Origin: Aureispira sp963837355
Lineage (GTDB): Bacteria > Bacteroidota > Bacteroidia > Chitinophagales > Saprospiraceae
DNA: 64,000 nucleotides
Direction: 5' to 3'
NCBI GenBank assembly: GCA_963837355.1
Contig: CAWIMY010000007.1
Coordinates: 248,001 to 312,000 of the forward strand
Shown here one piece after another: positions 1 through 10,439 of the stretch. How positions within the stretch are numbered: position 1 is the first letter of the stretch; each line of letters opens with the position of its first letter. Position numbers and translations under genes: made by a program. The notes beneath the pieces are model-generated. The model searched no databases. It was not told the origin of the DNA and saw only the letters and a list, made by a program, of their open reading frames with translations.

Positions 1-1
1 G

Positions 2-3000
2 GATAACAATGGGAACGGCTTTGTGGTCCCGGCCAATGTGGACAATAATAGCCGTGATATTTGTGGCTTGGATACCTTATTAGTAAATGGAGTAGATAGC
101 TTTTTCTTCAATTGTAACAACATCGGTAATACGGCAGTAACGCTTTCTGTTATTGATCGCTCAGGCAATGCGTCTACTTGTGTCGCCAATATTATTGTCG
201 CCGATAACATTAATCCTATTGCGCGCTGTCGTGATACGACCTTCTACTTGGGTGCTCCTGGTGTCGTTACGGTTTTCCCAACTGCCATTGATAACGGTAG
301 TACTGATAACTGTAGTTTTACTAGACGAATCAACAACTTACCCTCTGTTACCTATAATTGTAATCAAGTGGGGACCAATACCGCCCAGTTATTAATTACG
401 GATGGCAATGGCAATACCGCTCAGTGTTCTGCCAATGTGACGATTATTGATAGTATTCGCCCCACAGCTAGTTGTGTTAATCCAAATACTGTCACGGTCT
501 ACTTGGATAGTACTTGTTTTGGTTCTATTCCCGCAGCAAGGCTTAACAACAACAGCCAAGACAACTGTAGCAACTCTTTGACCTATCGTGTTAATGGTTT
601 GCCAAATGCTACTTTTACCGCCGCTAACTTATCAACTAACCCCAACCAAGTTGCCTTGGAAGTTTGCGATGGTTCTAATAACTGTTCTATTTGTAATACC
701 TCTGTAGTGGTAGCAGATACCATTCCTCCAACAATGATTTGCCGTGCTGATACGGTACAGTTGGATGGTAACGGTAATGCCGTCGTGATTCCGAGTAATG
801 TGAATAACGGTAGCCGCGACAACTGTAGCGTACCTTCTTATACCATTAACGGTGGGCCGCTCCTCAATTTCGATTGTACGGATTTAGGTTCTAATAGTGT
901 CACCCTAGTTGGAACAGATCAAAGTGGTAACAGCGATTCTTGCATTACGACGGTTTTTGTAGAAGATATTACCGCGCCCAATGCTTCTTGTAATGGTACC
1001 GTTACGGTCGTATTAGACCAAATTACTAGTATTGGAACCTTGACTGTTGGTCAAGTGGACAATGGAAGTAGCGACAACTGTACGATTACTTCTTATACTT
1101 TATCTAGAACTAGTTTTAACTGTAACGATATTTCCAACAATCCTCATCCTATCACTATGTTCATCACGGATCAAAGCGGCAACGCAGATTCTTGTGTAAC
1201 GGTAGTAACAGTAGAGGACAATGTGGCACCCAATGCTATTTGTAGAGCTACACCACTCAACTTGTCGTTGGTAGGTGCAACAGTTTCTACAACTGTTGCG
1301 GCCATTAACAATGGTAGTTCTGATAACTGTGCGTTGTCAACCTTGACGATTAGTCAAACGACGTTTGATTGTACCAATATTGGAAACAACTCAGTGACAC
1401 TAACCGCAACGGATTCTAGTGGGAATACCGCTTCTTGTGTGGCGACCGTCATTGTCAACGACGTAACTGACCCCACTCCTTTCTGTAATAACCCCACCAT
1501 CCAACTAGATGCCAACGGCAACGCTGGAGTAGCGGCGAACAATTTGGGAGCAGGTAGTTTTGACAATTGTAGTATTGATACTTTCTTAGTAAATGGACAA
1601 GATTCTGCCTTCTTTACTTGTAATGATTTAGGAAGTAATACCGTGACGGTACTGATGAGTGATCCTAGTAACAATGTAGCGACTTGCCCTTCTACCGTAA
1701 CCGTAGAAGATAGCGTCAAGCCTATTGCCCGTTGTGTCACTACTCCAATTCCCTTACAGTTAAATGCCAACGGAGTTGGTAGTATTACCGCCGCCCAAGT
1801 GGACAATGGAAGTACGGATAACTGTACAATTGTGACTAGAAACCTTTCTAGAACAAGTTATACTTGTGCCGATATAGGGAGCAATCCAACAGTTTTATTA
1901 ACAATAATAGATCAAAGTGGCAATGCTCAAAGCTGCTCTGCAAATCTAATGGTGATGGATACGGTTCGCCCTAATATGGCTTGCCAACCCGTTACGGTAA
2001 ACGTACACTTGGCACCTGGTGGAACAGCACCAATCACCGCCAATTTATTTGATGCAGGTACAAATGACTCTTGTGGTATTGCCAACTTGAGCTTTAGAGG
2101 CGCACCCAACTTTGTAACTTGTGCCGATATTGGTACGCGTCCGGTTACTTTGATTGCAACCGATGTCAATGGTAATACGGATTCTTGTACTACTACTTTA
2201 ACGGTTCTAGATACGATTGCCCCAACCCTTGTTTGCGATACGATTACGATTGATTTAGACAACGCAGGAGTGGCTACCGTAGATTCTGCTACCGCAGGAT
2301 TGTACACGGTCAATGACGCTTGTGGCGTTGTTTCCATTACGCTCAACAGTGGCAACAGTGTGAATTACACTTGTGCGGATACTGGATTTAACACCATTAC
2401 TATAACCGCAACGGATAACAGCAACAACAATGCGAGTTGTGTAGCAGGAGTGATTATACAAGATGTAACGCCTCCTGTTGTTAGCTGTACCCCCAACAGC
2501 ATTGCTTTCTTAAATAACACAGGTACTGTAACGGTTGACCCAACGTCTATCACAGCCGCCATTGTTGAAGCCTGTGGAATAGATACGACCTTCACGACAC
2601 CAAGTACTTTTGACTGTACGGATGTAGGGCCATTTAACCCTGTTACCTTAACGGTTGTAGACAATAGTGGCAACCAAAGTACGTGTAATGTCAACATTGA
2701 AGTGCGAGATACCACTCCTCCAACTATGGTTTGTAGAGATACCACGGTTTGCCTTAGCGGTGGTTTTGTCAACGTGACACCTGCCGATATTGATGGAGGA
2801 ACGATTGACGCTTGTGGCTTGTCAGGAATTCAGACTATCAACGGCTCTAACAATGCTATTTTTACTTGTGCTGATTTAGGAGTACAAGCAGTCGTGTTAC
2901 AACGCCAAGATGTTAACGGTAACGTGGGTACTTGTTCTGCCAACATAACCATACTAGATTGTACGCCTCCTTCGGCTATTTGTCGTGGTACTTATACCGC

Positions 3001-5500
3001 TTATGTAGGGGCGAATGGTTTTGCTACTGTTCAAGCGATTCAATTAGATTTTGGTAGCAATGACGATTGTGGCATTGATTCTAGCACATTCCGAGTGAAT
3101 GGAAGAACCAGTGTGAACTACAACTGTGGTACAACGGGTACGCCAGATACGGTATTGTTTACCGTTGCAGATTTTGCAGGCAACTTAGATTCTTGTACGG
3201 CTATTATTACCGTACAAGACACCACTTCTCCTGTAGCGCGTTGTGGTGGCCCTATCAACGGTTTCCTTTCAGCGAACAATGGAGAGTTTATCGTACCAGC
3301 CATCAATTTAAATAATACAACCAATAGCAGTAGCGATAACTGTGGAGCCGTTACTTTCCTAATCAATGGACAGGCGCGCGATACTTTTGACTGTTCTATG
3401 GTTGGTAGTAACATTGCTATATTAACGGTCACTGACCAGAGTGGCAACACCGATACTTGTCAAGCAATTGTGAATGTAAGGGACATTACGAGCCCTACCA
3501 TCAACTGCCGCTTTACGACCAACTTAACCTTAGATTCTACAGGAGTAGCTATCTTACCCGCTTCAAATATTGTACTAACAGCTAATGACAACTGCGGTAT
3601 TGCCACAATTTTGGCAAATGGGGTTGATACACTGGTCTATACTTGTGATAGTATTGGTAGTGGCAACAACGTAGTTGTTGCGGTAACGGATTCTTCGGGT
3701 AACGTCTCTCGTTGTAATGCGATCGTCAATATTATTGACAACATTAGTCCAACAGCTATTTGTCCCACTCAACCTGTTCCTGTTTTCTTAAATGCAGGAG
3801 GAAGTGTTTGGACGGTTGCACAGCGTATTGATAGTGCTAGTTTTGATAACTGTGGAATTTTTGATTACCAAATTAACGGTACCGACTCTGTCTTGTACAG
3901 CTGTAACCAAATCGGACAATTTCCGACTGCTACACTTACGGTTTTTGATTCTACAGGAAACAGTGATGTGTGTAACGTAACGATTGATGTCATTGATACG
4001 ATTCCTCCAATGGCGCGTTGTAGCAGTTTTGTTATTACGCTAAACCCTGTTGGACGAGCGATTGTTGGGCCGGCTAGAATTGACAGTTTGAGCTTTGATA
4101 ACTGTACAAATATTACCCGCTTGATCAATGGACAAGCTACCGATACATTTGACTGCTCGAATGTAGGTGGTCCGATTCCTGTTTCTCTAACCGTAACCGA
4201 TCAATACAACAACAGCAGCATTTGCTTGACTACCGTCACTGTAGTGGATAATACACCACCCACTATACAATGTACGGGAGGGGTTGCCAACTTTTATCTC
4301 AATAATAACGGGATTGTAGCGGTAAGGCCCTCGCAAGTATCGACAGCCTTTGATACCTGTGCGATTGCTTCTTGGACAATTAATGGGGCGGCTAGTGTAC
4401 AGTTTGATTGTTCGGATATTGGCAACGCTCAAGGGGTGACGATCGCTGTAGCTGACCAAAGTGGCAACTCGGTACAGTGTATTGCGCTTGTCGAAGTATT
4501 GGATACAATACCGCCGACACCTGGTTGTAATCCTGTGGTTGTTCAATTGGATTCTTCAGGAACAGTAGAGGTTTGTGGTAGTGATTTGATGAACTTCAAT
4601 ACCGACAACTGTGCTATTCGCGATACCTTAATTAATGGACAGAGCTGTTTGACCTTTGGTTGTGACAGTGTCAGTGCTAGTCCCTTCAACGTTACGTTGA
4701 CCTTGACGGACTTTTCTAACAACACGACTACTTGTGTGACGACCGTAACGATTGATGATGTCACTGCTCCTGTAGTTAATTGCGACAGTTTAGTAGTGGT
4801 ACAATTGTCTCCAGCAGGAGTAGCCACGATCACACCAAGTTTGATTTACAATACATTATCGGATGCCTGTGGAATTGCCAGCTTAAGCCTCAGTCAAACA
4901 ACCTTTGGTTGTTCTGACGTAGGGACAAACAACACGGTAGTTTTGACGGCACAAGATAACAATGGTCTATCGAGTACTTGCTCTAGTATTGTTCGAGTAG
5001 AGGATGTTACTGCGCCTGTCGTCTTTTGTAGACCAGATACTATTTATCTAGGAAGCAATGGTTCTGCTATTTTGTATGCTGATAGCATTGATAATGGCAG
5101 TGATGATCCTTGTGGTGCTAATGTCGCGTTTAGTGGTGGCGGTAACACAAGAACCTATAACTGTAGTGATACAGGAACGCGCAATGTGACGATTATTGTC
5201 ACCGATACCTATGGCAATGCCGATTCTTGTACCTCTACGGTAACCGTAATTGATACGACACCCCCTGCTTTGATTTGTCAAAGTGGTTTAAGAATTGACT
5301 TAACCAATACAGGACAAGCCACCTTGACGTTAGGGTTAGTACTGAACAACAGTAGAGATAACTGTGGTATTGATACGACCTTTGTTTCTCCAAATATGGT
5401 GAATTGTACCGATATTGGCCAATTTGTCTTTACCGTAACTTCGATAGATGGCAGCGGAAACGTTGGCTTCTGCCAAGATACCATTGATGTAGAGCTACAA
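2..5500 (+). repeat. about 22 tandem HYR-like coding repeats (about 250 bp each)
   Basis: The repeat is evident at protein level: 21 complete junctions of the form P-x-x-x-C can be counted after the partial first unit. Units are diverged in DNA sequence, unlike the near-identical 153-bp repeats at 22.8-24.0 kb, so this array is older or under less homogenisation. Confidence 0.8.
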
Positions 5501-7111
5501 TCACCCAATATTTTGGTGCCTACCCAAGATACGGTCTTGTGTGAAGGCAATACCTTGCCTCTACGGGCTAGAGCACCTTCTAACGGAATTGCTTACAATT
5601 ACCAATGGACAGGGCCTAATGGAAACATTACGCAAAATGTCACCACCACAGATACCCTTGTGAGTAATATCACAGCTGCTGATGAAGGTTGGTATATCTT
5701 TACGATCAATCGCCGCTCAGGCAACGGTTGTCCTGCGTCGGATTCGGTCTATTTGACGGTAAACGACGTGCCTGCTCCTGTATTGACAGGAACACCACCT
5801 TGTGAAGGGGATACAGGAATTGTTTACTTAGCGAATGCCGCAGCTTACGGTACAAGTAACATTACTTACAACTGGTACTTTAATGGTGTTGCCATTAACA
5901 ACCCAGATGATAGCTTGGTATTGGTGGGAATGAGCGCAGCAGATAGCGGTAATTACTCTATGCAGATTCAAGTAGCACAAGGCGCAGCCATTTGTTCCGA
6001 CAGTTCTGTGGTAGGCTTTGACTACGATGTCTTGGACTTGCCAGCAGCACCTGTACCCACAGCGACTTCTCCTTGTGAAGGACAGACTTTAACCTTACTC
6101 AACAATGCTCCTGGTAATAACTATGTTTGGAGTGGCCCTGCTGGATTTAGCAGCGTACAGCCTGTTCCGATGCGTACCAATACAACCTTGGCCTTTGGCG
6201 GTTTGTATACGTTGACAATTACAGATACTAACGGATGTTCTAATGAGGGTTCAGTAACGGTTGTTATTCGACCTACGCCACCTAACCCCAACATCATTTA
6301 CACGCAACCTTTATGTACAGGTGATTTGTTGGAATTACAAGACACGACTACTTACGCTGTTCCACCTGTAGTTTACTACTGGCAACAGCCTGATGGTTCT
6401 TCTGATACGACAACCGTAGGGCAATTATTCTTGCCAAATGCGGATGCTGGTCTGTACCAGTTGACCGTAGCAATGAATGGTTGTTTGTCTGAGCAGCCTG
6501 ATAGTGTGGATGTTCAATACGAACCTTTACCAGTAGGCTTAAATGATTTCTTTAGCATTCAGTTTAGAGATTCATTGGTTGGTGGAGATATTATCGGCAA
6601 CGATGCGCCTAATGGCATTGGCTACAGTTTAACGATTATTGACAGTACTAACGGTGGCGTAGCTCGTATTGACGCTACAGCAGGCACCTTAAACTACACC
6701 CCGCGTTCTGGCTTCTTCGGAGTAGATACCTTGTATTATGCTTTATGTGATGCGCAATGTCCGAATAGCTGCGATGTGGTAGAAGTATTGATCGAAGTAG
6801 TGACCGAATTTGAGTGTTACATTCCACAAGGATTGTCGCCCAATGGTGATGGTATCAACGACCAGTTAATCGTTCGTTGCAAGAACAACTATCCCAACGC
6901 ATCGCTCAAAATCTTCTCTCGCTGGGGAACCTTAGTGTACGAAGGGGAGCCAACGGGTTGGAACGGTCAATTTGATGGCAAAGATTTGCCTGATGGGACT
7001 TACTTCTACATCTTGGATTTGAATGATACTACGTTCACTGGAACGGGAACAAACAAGGCAGAAGGCCGTGTTGGGGATCGTTACTCTGGTTACATTATGC
7101 TACAGCGCTAA
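2..7111 (+). CDS. giant secreted HYR-repeat adhesin, type IX secretion cargo (5' end outside window)
   Basis: The reading frame is open from the first bases of the window and the pre-GTG codons continue the repeat pattern, so the start lies upstream. The 2370 visible codons hold about 22 tandem units of about 83 residues up to residue 1833. Each has the pattern D-N-C ... C-x-D-I/L-G ... D-x-S-G-N ... C ... V-x-D ... P-x-x-x-C, resembling HYR/Ig-like domains with four cysteines per unit. Four Ig-like units follow, each opening near a C-E-G or C-T-G, then a cadherin-like/Big_9-type domain (about 2178-2265), then a CHU_C/gliding-motility type C-terminal domain (2272-2370) with LSPNGDGIND. That tail is the type B sorting signal of the type IX system, so the protein should be exported to the cell surface or medium. 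Adhesion is inferred from the architecture. A strong terminator follows. Confidence 0.93.
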   Translation, partial: DNNGNGFVVPANVDNNSRDICGLDTLLVNGVDSFFFNCNNIGNTAVTLSVIDRSGNASTCVANIIVADNINPIARCRDTTFYLGAPGVVTVFPTAIDNGSTDNCSFTRRINNLPSVTYNCNQVGTNTAQLLITDGNGNTAQCSANVTIIDSIRPTASCVNPNTVTVYLDSTCFGSIPAARLNNNSQDNCSNSLTYRVNGLPNATFTAANLSTNPNQVALEVCDGSNNCSICNTSVVVADTIPPTMICRADTVQLDGNGNAVVIPSNVNNGSRDNCSVPSYTINGGPLLNFDCTDLGSNSVTLVGTDQSGNSDSCITTVFVEDITAPNASCNGTVTVVLDQITSIGTLTVGQVDNGSSDNCTITSYTLSRTSFNCNDISNNPHPITMFITDQSGNADSCVTVVTVEDNVAPNAICRATPLNLSLVGATVSTTVAAINNGSSDNCALSTLTISQTTFDCTNIGNNSVTLTATDSSGNTASCVATVIVNDVTDPTPFCNNPTIQLDANGNAGVAANNLGAGSFDNCSIDTFLVNGQDSAFFTCNDLGSNTVTVLMSDPSNNVATCPSTVTVEDSVKPIARCVTTPIPLQLNANGVGSITAAQVDNGSTDNCTIVTRNLSRTSYTCADIGSNPTVLLTIIDQSGNAQSCSANLMVMDTVRPNMACQPVTVNVHLAPGGTAPITANLFDAGTNDSCGIANLSFRGAPNFVTCADIGTRPVTLIATDVNGNTDSCTTTLTVLDTIAPTLVCDTITIDLDNAGVATVDSATAGLYTVNDACGVVSITLNSGNSVNYTCADTGFNTITITATDNSNNNASCVAGVIIQDVTPPVVSCTPNSIAFLNNTGTVTVDPTSITAAIVEACGIDTTFTTPSTFDCTDVGPFNPVTLTVVDNSGNQSTCNVNIEVRDTTPPTMVCRDTTVCLSGGFVNVTPADIDGGTIDACGLSGIQTINGSNNAIFTCADLGVQAVVLQRQDVNGNVGTCSANITILDCTPPSAICRGTYTAYVGANGFATVQAIQLDFGSNDDCGIDSSTFRVNGRTSVNYNCGTTGTPDTVLFTVADFAGNLDSCTAIITVQDTTSPVARCGGPINGFLSANNGEFIVPAINLNNTTNSSSDNCGAVTFLINGQARDTFDCSMVGSNIAILTVTDQSGNTDTCQAIVNVRDITSPTINCRFTTNLTLDSTGVAILPASNIVLTANDNCGIATILANGVDTLVYTCDSIGSGNNVVVAVTDSSGNVSRCNAIVNIIDNISPTAICPTQPVPVFLNAGGSVWTVAQRIDSASFDNCGIFDYQINGTDSVLYSCNQIGQFPTATLTVFDSTGNSDVCNVTIDVIDTIPPMARCSSFVITLNPVGRAIVGPARIDSLSFDNCTNITRLINGQATDTFDCSNVGGPIPVSLTVTDQYNNSSICLTTVTVVDNTPPTIQCTGGVANFYLNNNGIVAVRPSQVSTAFDTCAIASWTINGAASVQFDCSDIGNAQGVTIAVADQSGNSVQCIALVEVLDTIPPTPGCNPVVVQLDSSGTVEVCGSDLMNFNTDNCAIRDTLINGQSCLTFGCDSVSASPFNVTLTLTDFSNNTTTCVTTVTIDDVTAPVVNCDSLVVVQLSPAGVATITPSLIYNTLSDACGIASLSLSQTTFGCSDVGTNNTVVLTAQDNNGLSSTCSSIVRVEDVTAPVVFCRPDTIYLGSNGSAILYADSIDNGSDDPCGANVAFSGGGNTRTYNCSDTGTRNVTIIVTDTYGNADSCTSTVTVIDTTPPALICQSGLRIDLTNTGQATLTLGLVLNNSRDNCGIDTTFVSPNMVNCTDIGQFVFTVTSIDGSGNVGFCQDTIDVELQSPNILVPTQDTVLCEGNTLPLRARAPSNGIAYNYQWTGPNGNITQNVTTTDTLVSNITAADEGWYIFTINRRSGNGCPASDSVYLTVNDVPAPVLTGTPPCEGDTGIVYLANAAAYGTSNITYNWYFNGVAINNPDDSLVLVGMSAADSGNYSMQIQVAQGAAICSDSSVVGFDYDVLDLPAAPVPTATSPCEGQTLTLLNNAPGNNYVWSGPAGFSSVQPVPMRTNTTLAFGGLYTLTITDTNGCSNEGSVTVVIRPTPPNPNIIYTQPLCTGDLLELQDTTTYAVPPVVYYWQQPDGSSDTTTVGQLFLPNADAGLYQLTVAMNGCLSEQPDSVDVQYEPLPVGLNDFFSIQFRDSLVGGDIIGNDAPNGIGYSLTIIDSTNGGVARIDATAGTLNYTPRSGFFGVDTLYYALCDAQCPNSCDVVEVLIEVVTEFECYIPQGLSPNGDGINDQLIVRCKNNYPNASLKIFSRWGTLVYEGEPTGWNGQFDGKDLPDGTYFYILDLNDTTFTGTGTNKAEGRVGDRYSGYIMLQR

Positions 7112-7134
7112 AAGTACGAACCAAATAAATATAC

Positions 7135-7173
7135 AAGCGGCTTGCTCTACTACTAGAGCAAGCCGCTTTTTTT
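7135..7173 (+). terminator. rho-independent terminator of the giant adhesin gene
   Basis: A perfect 14-bp stem (7135-7148 with 7155-7168) with a 6-nt loop is followed by a run of seven T. It lies 24 bp after the adhesin stop codon. Confidence 0.9.
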
Positions 7174-7196
7174 ATGTAAATAATTAACTAAAACTG

Positions 7197-8261
7197 CTAA
7201 GTCCGCGCATAAACTGCTGTTCGAATATGTACCAAAATACGCTCGATAGCGACTTTATCGGGCGTGTCGGGTAGCGGCGAGGACTTAGAAACCGCTTCAA
7301 TGGCTGCTACTTTAGCTTCCGCTTTTTGGAGTAAGACATCGTATTCGTACTTTCCTTGGCGAATGTCCAAGAGAAAAGCGCGGTTGGGACGGCGTACTTG
7401 TAATTTGCCTTCTGCTAGGATTTCGTGAGCCATGTCCAACAAGCGAAAGGTGTGCATGATGTTCTTCGAATCGTAGTTCTTTCCGTGAGCAATAGTGGTT
7501 TCATAACGACTCTCGTTGCGCTCCTTCACCCAAGTCCAATACTGTTTATAGTCTTTACAATATTTTTTGTAGCCATCTTTGTTGTAATACAATAGCGCCT
7601 CTTGCTGAGCGCCCGCAGGGACACTACTCAAGAGTACTGTATCGACCGTTTGGGGACGTACTAAGCCTTTGTACTCTTCGTCGTTAGGATTATAATACAA
7701 GCCGTAGACATCGTGCATGTGTGGAATGGCTACCAACGCGCAGTGTTCTTGTTGTTTGCCCTTTTGACGAAGCCAAGTTTTGATAGGCATCGCCCCTTGT
7801 TTATAATTGACATAACAAAAATCCAACAGCTCCTTGCGCTCCTCCGACATTGGGTTGGCAATTTTTTTATTTAACCCTCGTGCTTTTTTAATTTGCGACC
7901 ACGCATAGCTAGCAAAGGTATCTTTGCATTTTTTAGATAAGAACAACTCGGCTTGTAGGAGGTCAAACAAAGGATCTTTGTAGCGAATACAATCGGCAGG
8001 GCTATGGAGCATTTCCAATAAATTGGGATTGTTTTTATACAACAGCTCCACAAAGCGCCGCAGCTCATAATAAACCTCGTCATTGTTCTCGTCGTTGATT
8101 TGCGCCACATAGTCTAGGCTGTAGAACTGGTTTTTGGGCAAGACAAACACGCCTTTTAGATCAACATCTGAGCTGGGCAGCGATAAACCATAGGCATGGC
8201 TACCGCTTACTGCTTCAAAAAGGAGCAAATTTTGTTGGCGAAGGTCGTTAATGGTCAGCAT
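7197..8261 (-). CDS. predicted nucleotidyltransferase, YcgL/COG3541 family (copy A)
   Basis: The 354-residue protein has the nucleotidyltransferase signature near residues 19-36, G-S-H-A-Y-G followed by S-D-V-D-L-K-G; the two Asp are expected to bind metal. This is the COG3541 group of DNA polymerase beta superfamily enzymes; the substrate of the family is not established, although relatives occur beside RNA-repair genes. The start at 8261 overlaps the 3' end of a second, paralogous copy by 14 bp, so the two are very probably cotranscribed and translationally coupled. There is no ligase or kinase partner nearby, so an RNA-repair role is only a possibility. Confidence 0.8.
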   Translation of the reverse strand: MLTINDLRQQNLLLFEAVSGSHAYGLSLPSSDVDLKGVFVLPKNQFYSLDYVAQINDENNDEVYYELRRFVELLYKNNPNLLEMLHSPADCIRYKDPLFDLLQAELFLSKKCKDTFASYAWSQIKKARGLNKKIANPMSEERKELLDFCYVNYKQGAMPIKTWLRQKGKQQEHCALVAIPHMHDVYGLYYNPNDEEYKGLVRPQTVDTVLLSSVPAGAQQEALLYYNKDGYKKYCKDYKQYWTWVKERNESRYETTIAHGKNYDSKNIMHTFRLLDMAHEILAEGKLQVRRPNRAFLLDIRQGKYEYDVLLQKAEAKVAAIEAVSKSSPLPDTPDKVAIERILVHIRTAVYART

Positions 8262-9020
8262 GATTGGTTAATAAATTTCGAAAAAGGTGGTCGAGTGGCT
8301 CGTATTGGCCGTTGCTGCTAGGCAGGTTTCTGGCGCGGTCAGGGTAATCGGTTAGTGCCTCTTCTATAAATTTCTGCACGATAGGAATAGGAGCAATTTT
8401 ATCCCCTTCCTGTGCCTTCATCTTGGCCTGTGTAAGCTCCAACAGTGTTGTATACAACGCCGTGTTCGCCTCCAAACGCGCCAAGAGCGGCGCAAATTCC
8501 ATAGGAGCGGCACTCTCAGTCTCCAAAATCCATCGCGCCGCGAGTAAGGGGCGCAGCACATAAAAATACTTCTTAATATCCATTTGTTCCCCTACCAAGC
8601 CTTTCTCCAAGGAACGCTTTGCCAAGCCCAAATAATGAAAAGCCACCGAGCGCGCGTTAAAATAATCAGCAAACAACGCCTGAATCCGTGCCCGAAAATC
8701 GCCGACTTCCAAATAAACGATTGGCGACTGCACCCATTCATAGGGCGTCGCATTAGACCCAGCAAAAAGCCGCAAAAACTTTCGCAACTCCCAGCCTGTA
8801 AAATCCAATTCCTGTTCATCCACTCCCAAGTCAATCATGTCTTTTTTATCCTGAATGGAAAGATACCAATCGGGCGAATGGACATAAATAAAGCGCACAT
8901 CCCAATCGCTGTTGGGAGAGGCAAAGCCCCAAGCGCGGCTGCCCGATTCGCAGGCATAAAGAATAGTAATGTTACGGCTGGCTTCGAGGCCCGCAAGCGG
9001 GCTAAGATTTCTTGTTGCAT
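8248..9020 (-). CDS. predicted nucleotidyltransferase, YcgL/COG3541 family (copy B), N-terminal frameshift
   Basis: The conserved core reads ILYACESGSRAWGF, then S-D-W-D-V-R-F, as in COG3541 proteins. The frame carrying this core stays open back to 9060 but starts there with an unnatural hydrophobic sequence. The expected family N terminus (MQQEILARLRA) lies in another frame from the ATG at 9020, and joining it to the core needs one extra base near 8993-8998. I therefore give the biological start as 9020 and treat the gene as carrying a 1-nt deletion (real or a sequencing error); the uninterrupted frame runs 9060-8248. It overlaps copy A by 14 bp. The two are paralogues but not close copies. 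Confidence 0.72.
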
Positions 9021-9266
9021 GATAAAAACGATTAAAAATTGGAAAAAGAAACACTACCAAAAAGCGTTTCCAAACGATAAAAAACTAGCCGCTAAAAGGG
9101 TTTGGCTTTGATAACAACACAACCGAAGAAGAAGGCTAAAAGTGCCCCAAGATAAATAAAGATACATTGGTGGATAGCACAGTATTACCAAAAGAGTAGG
9201 GTAGGAGAACCGAGAAAGTAGAGTAAGATTTCTTGTTGGAAGTCAATTAACCTAGCGCGGCACAAG

Positions 9267-10427
9267 TTACGCTTCCAGCAATTTTTCTAAGTAATGCGTT
9301 GTCAATCCAAATTCCGCTTTTAAGGCAGCAATTTGCGCTAGAGCGAGGGCTTTTTGCTCGGGGGCAATAGGTTGGCGGATGCCCGTAATCATTAAGTTTT
9401 TGGCGGTGTGTTCTGAGCTGATAAATTCAAATACTTTGCTGCGGTAGCCTTCGGCTTCTAAGAGTAGCGCCCGAATACCATCGGTCAACAATTCGGCTTG
9501 TCGCTCTAGCAAGATGCCGTGTTTGAGCAAGCCCTTCCAAGCGTTGTCGGGCGCGGCCAATTGTTGCCGTACTTGGCGGTGGCAGCAAGGCGCGACAACT
9601 AGTACTGCGGCCTCTGAACGGATGCCTTTGGCGAGTGCCAAATCGGTAGCCGTATTGCAAGCGTGCAAGGCAATAAGCACATCCATTGCAGCGCCATCGT
9701 ACTCATTAATATCTTGTGCTACAAAGCGTAGATGAGGCCATTGGAGGGCATTTGCTTGGGTATTGCAGAAGTCCGTTAAGTGTTCTCGCAGTTCGATGCC
9801 CGTAATAAAAGCAGCGCGCTGTTGCTGTTGTAAATAGTGAGCGAGCGCAAACGTCAAATAGCCTTTGCCTGATCCCATGTCTACAATTTGCAAGGGCGTG
9901 TCCGAGTCTAATGGTGCCAGCAAACCAGCCATAATTTCTACATACTTATTGATCTGGCGGTATTTGTCTTGGTGCGCTTTAAGCACGCGCCCTGCTTTGG
10001 CTAAGCCCAATTGTTCTAAGAAAGGAGCATCTTCCTCAATCAAATATTGTTTGGCTTGGTTGTGTGCCAAGGAAGGCGCTTGACGGCTGCTAGGTTGTTG
10101 TACCTGTAAGCGCGCACGCCGTTTTTTATTGTATTGTAACACTAGATCTTGACGTGTCGTACGGAGTGTTGCTAGTAGGAAATCTTTTCCAAGCAGGGCA
10201 GTAATGGTTTCCATTGCTTCCGAAAAGGGCAAGTTCTTGACTACGTCTTGGGTAGGGTAGCGGTAAGTCAAGGAGAGTTGGCGTTGCCCCTTCACCAAAA
10301 TCAGGCGGCCATAGATATTCTGTAAACTCGCTGTTTTGGGTGCGCTTTTACTCAAGGTTAATTTGATAAAATAGCCTTCTTCTAGGCTATCCTGCAAGGT
10401 GGCTAGAAACGTAGGAGTAGGTTCCAC
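9267..10427 (-). CDS. class I SAM-dependent methyltransferase (Methyltransf_32-like)
   Basis: The 386-residue protein carries the SAM-binding loop VDMGSGKGYLTF near residue 187, an acidic residue at the end of the next strand (GIELRE), the motif ALHACNTATD and a PCCH motif. This combination is typical of the PF13679 methyltransferases related to METTL25 and GSTCD. The target is unknown; some relatives act on RNA. The N-terminal 170 residues are basic and may be a substrate-binding region. The gene lies 12 bp downstream of the DUF389 gene on the same strand, so they likely form one transcription unit. Confidence 0.8.
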   Translation of the reverse strand: MEPTPTFLATLQDSLEEGYFIKLTLSKSAPKTASLQNIYGRLILVKGQRQLSLTYRYPTQDVVKNLPFSEAMETITALLGKDFLLATLRTTRQDLVLQYNKKRRARLQVQQPSSRQAPSLAHNQAKQYLIEEDAPFLEQLGLAKAGRVLKAHQDKYRQINKYVEIMAGLLAPLDSDTPLQIVDMGSGKGYLTFALAHYLQQQQRAAFITGIELREHLTDFCNTQANALQWPHLRFVAQDINEYDGAAMDVLIALHACNTATDLALAKGIRSEAAVLVVAPCCHRQVRQQLAAPDNAWKGLLKHGILLERQAELLTDGIRALLLEAEGYRSKVFEFISSEHTAKNLMITGIRQPIAPEQKALALAQIAALKAEFGLTTHYLEKLLEA

Positions 10428-10439
10428 AATAGGAGTTGA

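Noticed and set aside
1354..1806. Several antisense frames of 60-150 codons within the giant adhesin
   Set aside because: They arise from the repetitive, stop-poor composition of the HYR repeats.
8584..9111. 175-codon plus-strand frame
   Set aside because: It is antisense to the YcgL copy B core, which has clear family motifs.
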